Source: Shewanella dokdonensis
Lineage (GTDB): Bacteria > Pseudomonadota > Gammaproteobacteria > Enterobacterales > Shewanellaceae
Direction of reading: 5' to 3'
Assembly: GCF_018394335.1 (NCBI RefSeq)
Contig: NZ_CP074572.1
Coordinates: 3,472,001 to 3,536,000, forward strand
DNA length: 64,000 bases
Below are positions 57,072 through 64,000 of this stretch, in pieces. The notes below the pieces were generated by a model. The model had not been told where the DNA came from. It did not search any database and saw only the letters and a program-made list of their open reading frames with translations. The position numbers and the translations under genes are program-made. Each line of letters starts with the position of its first letter. Positions within the stretch are counted from its first letter, which is position 1.

Positions 57072-57838
57072 AACCAGGCACTCCAGGTGAGATGCAGTGC
57101 TATTGCCATGACTACGATGATAAACAAGGGCCGAATAAATGGCAGTCCGAAGCGAATGGCTGAATGAGCACCAATAAATGATCCCAGCATCATGCTCAAC
57201 CCCAGTAATAATCCAATAGCAAGGTCAACTTTCCCCAGCAATAAAAATACTGTCAGTGCAGTGGTATTGCTGGCGAAAGTCATTGCCCGCGACAGCGCAC
57301 AGCTTTTGAGAAATGACAGTTTATGTAGCGCTTTGGAACTGACAATCCAGATAGCTCCTATGCCCGGCCCGGCGAAACCATCATACCCTCCCAATACCAG
57401 CCCCTGTACGATTTTATGACTGCGTTTGGGATGTTCGTCATTGTGTGCCGGTCTATCTTCAAGCGCTTTTTTGCTGAGTAGACTGTAGAGTGCCATGATG
57501 ATGATCAGTAGCGGTAACAGTTTTTCCAGCCAGGAGGTATCGACCATATACACTAAAATGCTGCCACATAATGCACCAATTGCCGTTGCTACAAAACAGG
57601 AACGCCACAGTTTGGGTTGCAGCAGATGTTGTCGATAGTAGGTATAGGCCGCCATTGATGAACCAAAACTGGCGGCCAGTTTGTTGGTGCCCAGTGCGAG
57701 ATGTGGCGGCATCCCAATCGTCAGTAATGCTGGGATCGACAGCAGACCACCACCACCGACCACGGCGTCAATAAAACCCGCGATCAGTCCTACTACGGTC
57801 AGCAGCAGCCAGTTGCCTGAATGAGTAACTATTTCCAC
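57068..57838 (-). CDS. TSUP/TauE-SafE family membrane transporter
   Basis: The 256-residue protein has about eight membrane segments. It opens WLLLTVVGLIAGFIDAVVGGGGLLSIPALL, then LALGTNKLAASFGSSMAAYTYYR, the TauE/SafE family pattern. The second half repeats VLGGYDGFAGPGIGAIWIVSSKAL. The substrate is probably a sulfur oxyanion or organosulfonate but is unproven. It lies 12 bp after dinG and overlaps priC. Confidence 0.9.
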   Translation of the reverse strand: MEIVTHSGNWLLLTVVGLIAGFIDAVVGGGGLLSIPALLTIGMPPHLALGTNKLAASFGSSMAAYTYYRQHLLQPKLWRSCFVATAIGALCGSILVYMVDTSWLEKLLPLLIIIMALYSLLSKKALEDRPAHNDEHPKRSHKIVQGLVLGGYDGFAGPGIGAIWIVSSKALHKLSFLKSCALSRAMTFASNTTALTVFLLLGKVDLAIGLLLGLSMMLGSFIGAHSAIRFGLPFIRPLFIIVVMAIALHLTWSAWL

Positions 57839-57850
57839 GAAGTTCCCGGT

Positions 57851-59921
57851 TTATTCGATGACTCGACGATAGGGTGGCAGCGCATCTAATAATGCTTTCC
57901 CGTAGCGTTTGCTGACAAGTCTGCGATCAAGGATGGTAATTCGGCCATAATCTTCCTCTTTTCGCAATAGCCGCCCACAACTTTGGATCAGCTTGCGACT
58001 GGCATCGGGAATCGTCAATTGTAGAAAAGGATTACCCCCTTTAGCTTGATATATTCTGAATGTGCCTGTTCTACCGGGGAGGTGGGCACTGCAAAAGGGA
58101 GTTTGGTGACAATCAGATTGGTCAGGTAATCACCTGGTAAATCTAAGCCTTCAGAAAAACTGCCAGTACCAAACAGTATGCTGGGTTGGCCACTGTCACA
58201 GCGCTGTTTATGGGTTGCCAGCAACAGTTGCCGCGGTGCGCTACCTTGAATAAGTGGCTCGACAGGCAATTTGTCTTTCAGCAACTCAGTTACTTTTTCC
58301 ATTTGCCAGTAAGAAGCAAACAGTACCAAGGTGGCTTGTTCCTCTTCAACCAAGGCTTTAATCTGCTGCGCCAGCTCGTCGGTATAAGCATCATCAGCCG
58401 GTTCTGTCTGCATTTGTGGCAGAAACAGTGTGGCATTGTTTGCAAAATCAAATGGCGATTGCAGGGCCAGATAACGACTGCCATCGTTAAGCGACAATCC
58501 CACCTGATAGGTAAAGTGTTCAAAACTGTTGAGTGCCCGCAGTGTGGCGCTGCATAACACTACGCCAGCAGCTTTCTCCCACAGCATTTTTTCTAACATA
58601 AAACCCACTTCGATGGGGGAGGCACTGCACAGATAATCAGGCTGTTTGCCACTAATGACTTCAATCCAGCGCGCCAGCGGTGCGCCCTTGGGATTATCTT
58701 CTCTGGCCATCATTTTCCAGAGCTTTTGCAGATTTTCTAGCCGTTGCAGCATAAAGCCGCACTCGGTGAGTAACGCTTCTGCCTGATGTTTTGGCAGTTC
58801 ACCCTCTTTAAAACTCTCATTCAGCAGTAACTGCATCTTGTTGAACTGCTTGAGTGCGTCACCACTGGCTGTGGCAAGGTTTTCAGCCAGAATGAGTAAC
58901 GGCCCCGGTAATTTGCCATGCTCAAAGCGCCAGCGTTGATCTTCATTGGCAAATAGTTTGGGTTGTGTTTCACAAAACTGCGCCACTTTATTGAGCAGCG
59001 ATGTGAGTTCTTCTACGCGATCCATCATTGCTTGCGCGGGGGCAATGATATGGTTGCTTTTTATATGTGCCTGCAATTTTCCGGCGAGTTTACTGACTTT
59101 ATCTAACCAGTCGGTAGCCCCCGTACCGTTGCTTGTGCACTGGAGAAATCACGTGCCACAATTGGCAGGTGATGGGCTTCATCAACCACATAAAAGAGAT
59201 TTTCCGGGTCGGGTAAAATGACGCCGCCACCCAGCTCGAGATCGGCTAGTAACAGGCTATGGTTGGCAATTAAAACATCCCATTCTTCAATATCTTCCCT
59301 GGCCTTATGAAACGGGCAGTTTGAGTGGTTGGCCAGTTGTTTGTGGCAACTGTGCTTGTCTGAGGCTATCTGTTGCCACAGATGATCGGGTAAGGGCGTC
59401 TCTAGCGTGTCCCATTCGCCATTCCAACGGCCAGCGCGATAATCCTGCAACAGTTGCTGCAATGATTGAAGCTGCGATTGATCCGGCTTGGTTTGCCACA
59501 TCGCCATTTGTCCGGTGCTACTTTCGCCAATCAGCATCTCCAATTTTGCCAGACACACATAACGTTGCCGGCCTTTGACTAAGCCAAATTTAAAATCGAT
59601 ACCCGAGTGTTGTAAAAAGAATGGCAGGTCTTTATGCAGCAACTGTTCTTGCAGTGCCACAGTGGCTGTGGAGATACAGACTTTCTTCTTGGAGGCCAAT
59701 GCTAGCGGAATAGTGCCGAGGATATAGGCCAGTGATTTACCAATGCCGGTCCCCGCTTCAATCACAATAATGCGCCGTTGCTTGTCATATTCACCCGCTA
59801 ACGTTTTTGAGATTTCCGCCACCATGTAATTCTGCTCCCGGCGGGAGCGAAAATCGGGCAGTGCGCTAGATATCGCCTTATAAATCTCGCGGATCTGGTT
59901 TTTTACGTTGGCAGCAAGCAT
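57851..59921 (-). CDS. dinG: DinG/YoaA family DNA helicase, two frame breaks
   Basis: Superfamily 2 XPD-like motifs are visible: GTGIGKSLAYI (motif I), VDEAHHLP (motif II, DEAH), VLCSATLRALN and ILFGTGSFSEGLDLPGDYLTN (late motifs). Cysteines that could bind a 4Fe-4S cluster appear in RYVCLAK, KHSCHKQ and NCPFHK. The frame breaks at a G-run (plus-strand C-run 59118-59122) and at a second (plus-strand C-run 58035-58039). One base added to each gives about 690 residues and a C-terminus with SCGRLLRKEEDYGRITILD. It unwinds DNA and R-loops after damage. It is divergent from polB across a LexA box. YoaA is the alternative. Confidence 0.92.
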
Positions 59922-59944
59922 TGAATGGATCCTGGAAAATAATC

Positions 59945-59960
59945 CTGTATATATTAACAG
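59945..59960. promoter_or_regulatory. LexA (SOS) box between dinG and polB
   Basis: CTGTATATATTAACAG matches the LexA consensus CTG-N10-CAG with an AT-rich centre. It lies 24 bp from dinG and 37 bp from polB, both SOS genes in E. coli, so one site can control both directions. Confidence 0.88.
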
Positions 59961-59996
59961 TAATTTCTTATGCTAATAAACCTTTAATGTCAGCGG

Positions 59997-62369
59997 ATGT
60001 GTTTTATGCCCGCCAGCGCTTTTACCACAGTTAAAGGCAGAATTCTTACCCGACAGACGCTCGCTGCCGCCGATGGCATGTGTCTCCGTTATTGTTTGAA
60101 GACCGAGTCAGGGCCGTTGACTGTCGACGTTCCAGGTGAATCGCAGGTAGCCTTTATTCCGCAATTGGCTGTTGCTGCTGTCGTTCGTAGATTCCCCGCT
60201 GTTGGCTATCGCTATTTACCGCTGCAGGATTTTCAGCAGCAACCGATGGCCGCTATCTATTGCCACAGTCGCAAACAGTTTCGTGAGCTACAGCGTTGGA
60301 ACCGGGAACATCATATCGCTTTGCATGAAGCGGAAATTCGTCCGCACCAGCGTTATCTAATCGAACGTTTTATCGCCTTGGATGCTGAATTTCAAGGGTA
60401 TTTTGCAACAGACAAGCCTACACATTTCATCGCCAGTAAAGCGCGCGCTGTAATGCTGAACAAGGACGTTGCACTGAGAGTTGTATCGTTAGATGTGGAG
60501 TGTAGTCTCAGCGGCGAGCTGTATTCTGTCGGTCTGTATGGTGAGGATGAGCAAGGATTACCGTTACGCAAAGTGATCATGGTCGGGCCAGAACTAGAAG
60601 GCGAAGACTGGATAGATTGGGTGGCAGATGAAAAGCAGTTGTTAGTGTCGTTAGTGGCGTGGTTTGCGGCGTGGCAGCCCGATATCATGTTAGGTTGGTC
60701 AGTCGTGACCTTTGATCTGGCGCTGTTATGGAAGCGTTTTGCTTTGTATCAGATCCCGGCGGCACTCGGTCGCAATGGTGCGTTACTTGAGTGGTTGGTT
60801 GCAGATAAATTCCGCCCAGAAACATTGCAATTACCGGGGATTGTTGTACTCGATGGTATCGATTGGCTCAAGGCCGCATTTTACAAATTTGATCGTTATT
60901 CCTTGGAACATGTGTCGCAACAGCTGCTAGGTGAGGGGAAAGAGATCCATGATGTTAATAATCGTGGAGAAGAAATCACTCGGCTTTTTCAGCAAGATAA
61001 ACTAGCTTTGGCACGTTATAACCTCAGTGATTGTCGCCTAGTGTGGCAGATTTTTGCCAAAACGCATCTGTTGCCATTTGCTATCGCGAGAGCGCAGTTA
61101 ACCGGGCTGGAACTGGGGCGGGTCGGAGCATCCGTCGCGGCGTTTAACAATCTGTATTTGCCGCACCTGCATAGAGCTGGATATGTCGCTCCAGCCAATC
61201 CGGTGAGCGATGGTTTAGAAAGCCCCGGTGGCTACGTGATGGACTCTATCCCAGGACTTTATCGCGATATTCTGGTACTGGATTTTAAAAGTCTGTATCC
61301 CTCTATTATTCGGACTTTTTTGATCGATCCACTAGGAATGATCCTAGGTTTGCAACAGGAACTAAATGAAACGGTAGACGGTTATCGCGGTGCCAGATTT
61401 TCTAGAACAAATCATATCTTGCCACAGTTGGTGGCAAAGCTGGCGCAAGCGAGAGAACAAGCAAAGAAGCAACAAGATGCACCATTGTCGCAAGCAATCA
61501 AGATCATCATGAATTCACTGTATGGAGTGCTGGGCTCCCGTGGTTGTGTGTTTCACGATGCTAGGCTTGCCAGTTCTATCACAATGCGTGGTCACTGGAT
61601 CATGCAGACCACCAAAGCCTGGATTGAAGAACAGGGCTATAAAGTTATCTATGGTGATACTGATTCCACATTTGTCTGGCTGGGTGACCATCATGGTATT
61701 GACGATCCTGTCGCTTTTGGCCACCAACTTGCGGCAGATATCAGTGACCAATGGCGGGATTACATCAAGCAAACGTTTGCGCTGGAGAGTGCACTGGAAC
61801 TGGAATTTGACAGCCATTATCAACACTTTTTGATGCCTACGCTGCGAGGTTCAACTGAAGGCTCGAAAAAACGCTATGTTGGCGCCGTGCGTGGTGAAGA
61901 TGGCAAACTTGCAATGATTTTCAAAGGGATGGAACAGGTTCGTAGTGATTGGAGCCCCATTGCAAAACGAATTCAATATGAGCTGTATCAGCGGTTATTC
62001 AATGACCTTGATGTTGCCGAATATTTGGCCGAACAAGCGGAACTCTTGCAACAGGGTAAGCTAGATGACGAATTGGTGTTCACGAAACAGCTACGCCGTG
62101 CAGTGAATGACTACCAGTCAAATGCTCCTCATGTAAAAGTTGCGCAGTTGTTAGTGAGCGCATTTAACGACGCATCCTATGGTAAGCGGGGACAAAGAGT
62201 GGAGTACGTTATTACCGTCAATGGCCCAGAACCCATTGAACTAAGACGCTCTGCAATCGACTACCGTTACTATCTCGACAAGCAAATCAAACCCATTGCA
62301 GAACCCGTCCTGTCGATACTGCAAACATCCTTTGAGTCATTAGTTCTGAAGCAGATGACGCTAATTTAG
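59997..62369 (+). CDS. polB: DNA polymerase II
   Basis: The family B polymerase has 790 residues from ATG 59997, or 787 from 60006, with no strong ribosome site to decide. The 3'-5' exonuclease region includes SLDVECSLSGEL (Exo I, near residue 166). The polymerase motifs are DFKSLYPSIIRTF (motif A, near 432), KIIMNSLYGVLG (motif B), YGDTDST (motif C, Asp554 and Asp556) and SKKRYVGA. It is intact. It functions in damage tolerance and replication restart and is induced by SOS in E. coli, which the LexA box supports here. Confidence 0.96.
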   Translation: MCFMPASAFTTVKGRILTRQTLAAADGMCLRYCLKTESGPLTVDVPGESQVAFIPQLAVAAVVRRFPAVGYRYLPLQDFQQQPMAAIYCHSRKQFRELQRWNREHHIALHEAEIRPHQRYLIERFIALDAEFQGYFATDKPTHFIASKARAVMLNKDVALRVVSLDVECSLSGELYSVGLYGEDEQGLPLRKVIMVGPELEGEDWIDWVADEKQLLVSLVAWFAAWQPDIMLGWSVVTFDLALLWKRFALYQIPAALGRNGALLEWLVADKFRPETLQLPGIVVLDGIDWLKAAFYKFDRYSLEHVSQQLLGEGKEIHDVNNRGEEITRLFQQDKLALARYNLSDCRLVWQIFAKTHLLPFAIARAQLTGLELGRVGASVAAFNNLYLPHLHRAGYVAPANPVSDGLESPGGYVMDSIPGLYRDILVLDFKSLYPSIIRTFLIDPLGMILGLQQELNETVDGYRGARFSRTNHILPQLVAKLAQAREQAKKQQDAPLSQAIKIIMNSLYGVLGSRGCVFHDARLASSITMRGHWIMQTTKAWIEEQGYKVIYGDTDSTFVWLGDHHGIDDPVAFGHQLAADISDQWRDYIKQTFALESALELEFDSHYQHFLMPTLRGSTEGSKKRYVGAVRGEDGKLAMIFKGMEQVRSDWSPIAKRIQYELYQRLFNDLDVAEYLAEQAELLQQGKLDDELVFTKQLRRAVNDYQSNAPHVKVAQLLVSAFNDASYGKRGQRVEYVITVNGPEPIELRRSAIDYRYYLDKQIKPIAEPVLSILQTSFESLVLKQMTLI

Positions 62370-62767
62370 TTTGTTTTAGTATCCCTTCCCAAAAAATACA
62401 TACTCTTACACACACCTTGATAAGGTTAACTTTCTGTTTATATTTTGCTCTATTTAAGTTTTAGTATATAAATCTAATTTTTAACAAAGTATAGATTTAT
62501 ATATTGTAGTATATCATTTCGTTAGTTTTTTATCTTATTTTTATATTTTATTCATAATAAATGTGCAAATTCTATGATGTGTATTCGCCATGCAGTGTAA
62601 CTGTTTGTTGGTTTATGTTCTTATTACGTTGATAAAATGTTATTTATGTGATTTTATAGTGTGCGAAATACTACTAACAAACACATAAATGTTGATTTGT
62701 TTATAAAAAGTGTATGGCGATGAACCAAATGCACTAAGCAAAAACAGTATAGTCAAGGGAGACTAGC
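62370..62767. other. AT-rich promoter region of the TonB-dependent receptor
   Basis: These 398 bp are strongly AT-rich with many T-tracts and no gene. No Fur-box match (GATAATGATTATC-like) is visible. Ribosome site AAGGGAG lies at 62755-62761. Regulation cannot be read. Confidence 0.5.
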
Positions 62768-64000
62768 ATGAATCATAAGAATATTTTAGCTAGAGCAGTC
62801 AGTCTGGCATTGGCAGGAGGAACTTTAGCTGTTTCTTTTACTGGGTCGGTAGCTGTAGCTGCTGAGGAACAAAATGCGCAGAAAGTGGAGCGAATTGAAG
62901 TCACAGGCTCCCGTATTAAACGGACAGATGTTGAAACTTCAAGTCCCGTTATGGTGATGGACGCTACTGAAATCAAACAATCGGGATATGATCGTGTAGA
63001 AGATATCCTGAACCAATTGCCTCAAATTGAAGCCGCTGAAACTTCATTTTTAGCAAACGGTGCTACGGGAACCGCAACGTTAGACTTACGTGGATTAGGT
63101 TCTAATCGTACATTGGTGTTGATTAACGGCCGTAGAATGCAAGCTGGTAGTATCTACTCGCAGTCAGCTGACGTAAACCAAATCCCCGCATCTTTAGTCA
63201 AACGAGTAGAGGTTCTTACCGGTGGTGCCGCAGCAGTTTATGGCGCGGATGCTGTTGCGGGGGTTGTGAATTTCGTAATGGATGATGACTTTGAAGGCTT
63301 TCAGTTTAACGCTGGTGCATCGGGGTACCAACATAAGAATGACAACAGCTATATTCAAGGCTTAATGGACGAACGGGGGTATGATTACCCAGACGGCTAT
63401 AACGGCATTGACGGCAAAGCTTACTCCATGGATATGACTATGGGAGGGAACTTCGATAACGGCAAAGGCCATGCTACTGTTTATGCTGTTTGGCGTCGCA
63501 ATGACGAGCTAAGACAAGGTAGCCGTGACTATTCTTCGTGTGCGTTGAATAATGCGGGTACAGTTTGTGGTGGTTCAGCAACGGCTCCTAATCCTTATTT
63601 CGATGTTTTCCCTGTTGTTGATGGTGAAATGGGAAAAGATGAATTTTTTGGTTTTCTTAACCCGAATGGGGCGGGGTTCATTGAAGATCCTGACGGCGTA
63701 ATGAACCTCTATAATTATGCCCCTGTTAACCATTTTATGCGTCCCAATGAGCGTTTTTCTACTGGTGCCTTTGTTAATTATGAAATTAATGAGCACTTCC
63801 GTCCTTATTTGGAAGTGTCATTTATGCATAACCGTACCGCTGGTCAGATTGCGGAATCAGGTACTTTCTTTAACAATGAACTATTGATGGATTACAACAA
63901 TCCATTAATGACTGATGCACAAAAAGCCCAGTTACAAGAATATTTTGGTCAGACCCCTGACGATCAATTCATCATGTACATTGGTAAGCGTAACGTTGAA
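62768..64000 (+). CDS. TonB-dependent outer-membrane receptor, N-terminal part (runs off the window)
   Basis: ATG 62768 follows AAGGGAG and the frame stays open to the window end (411 codons). A signal peptide (about 31 residues, ending AVAA) is followed by VERIEVTGSRIKRTDVETSSPV, typical of the receptor N-terminus, and a complete plug domain: VEDILNQLPQI, LDLRGLGSNRTLVLINGRRMQAG, ALVKRVEVLTGGAAAVYGADAVAGVVNFVM. Barrel strands follow with long acidic loops. The SRIKR-plus-GGAAAVYGADAVAG type is typical of oligosaccharide or peptide-uptake receptors of Shewanella and Alteromonas, but the substrate is unknown. No frame break lies in the visible part. Confidence 0.92.
   Translation, partial: MNHKNILARAVSLALAGGTLAVSFTGSVAVAAEEQNAQKVERIEVTGSRIKRTDVETSSPVMVMDATEIKQSGYDRVEDILNQLPQIEAAETSFLANGATGTATLDLRGLGSNRTLVLINGRRMQAGSIYSQSADVNQIPASLVKRVEVLTGGAAAVYGADAVAGVVNFVMDDDFEGFQFNAGASGYQHKNDNSYIQGLMDERGYDYPDGYNGIDGKAYSMDMTMGGNFDNGKGHATVYAVWRRNDELRQGSRDYSSCALNNAGTVCGGSATAPNPYFDVFPVVDGEMGKDEFFGFLNPNGAGFIEDPDGVMNLYNYAPVNHFMRPNERFSTGAFVNYEINEHFRPYLEVSFMHNRTAGQIAESGTFFNNELLMDYNNPLMTDAQKAQLQEYFGQTPDDQFIMYIGKRNVE

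Noticed and set aside
168..59921. Mass pseudogenisation or host-restricted genome decay
   Set aside because: The breaks affect genes such as pspF, fabV, dinG and sap, are single-base changes in homopolymers, and leave sequences otherwise perfectly conserved. No in-frame stops or deletions accompany them.
1..64000. CRISPR arrays, IS elements, prophage, tRNA or rRNA genes
   Set aside because: No spaced direct repeats, transposase, integrase or phage structural gene, and no cloverleaf or rRNA sequence were found on reading both strands.

Overview
This window looks like chromosomal DNA from a marine or aquatic gammaproteobacterium, most likely Shewanella or a close relative. This is inferred from gene content and order, not from a database match. 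The pointers are a periplasmic multihaem c-type cytochrome, FabV in place of FabI, a divergent pspF/pspABC locus followed by ycjX-ycjF, a sapABCDF operon beside pspF, aguBA, two chemoreceptors, polB and dinG sharing a LexA site, and a large TonB receptor. Base composition is even over most of the window, with AT-rich intergenic gaps. I see no insertion sequence, prophage, integron, CRISPR array, rRNA or tRNA. The one RNA gene is 4.5S (SRP) RNA.

Layout. 0.2-5.5 kb: exported proteins (Tat-dependent FMN 2-hydroxyacid oxidase homologue, triheme cytochrome, DUF1080 protein, secreted M49-like peptidase, unknown secreted protein). 5.5-13 kb: ABC-F ATPase, ppk-ppx, creA, EamA transporter. 13-16.8 kb: a nickel/cobalt ECF uptake operon (nikKMLQO type) behind a candidate metal-regulator operator. 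16.8-20.4 kb: aguBA (agmatine to putrescine) divergent from a LysR regulator, then a GNAT. 20.6-25.2 kb: mutarotase-ydbH-ynbE-ydbL (intermembrane lipid transport). 25.3-31.9 kb: HIT protein, cpdB, an M3 peptidase lipoprotein, GFA and GNAT proteins. 32-41 kb: signalling (propeller-GGDEF protein, two divergent MCPs). 41-43.4 kb: ung, a Mop-type protein, fabV. 43.5-51.6 kb: sapABCDF and pspF/pspABC with a sigma-54 promoter. 51.6-57.8 kb: ycjX, ycjF, comEA, ffs, comFB, DUF2057, priC, TSUP permease. 57.8-62.4 kb: dinG and polB diverging from one LexA box. 62.8-64 kb: start of a TonB-dependent receptor cut by the window end.

The most striking property is technical. Seventeen conserved genes carry 25 frame breaks. 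Twenty-two are repaired by adding one base, nearly always to a homopolymer run, and three by removing one base. The repaired genes have normal family lengths. This is the signature of homopolymer miscalls in the source sequence, not of genome decay. I annotate these as single genes and give the break positions.

The best biological leads are: (1) a Tat-exported FMN 2-hydroxyacid oxidase homologue with a four-cysteine motif, translationally coupled to a triheme cytochrome, suggesting a periplasmic hydroxyacid-to-cytochrome route; (2) the nik operon with its operator and a histidine-rich tail on its ATPase; (3) a dinG-TSUP-priC operon and polB under one LexA site; (4) a long untranslated leader before the ABC-F gene.
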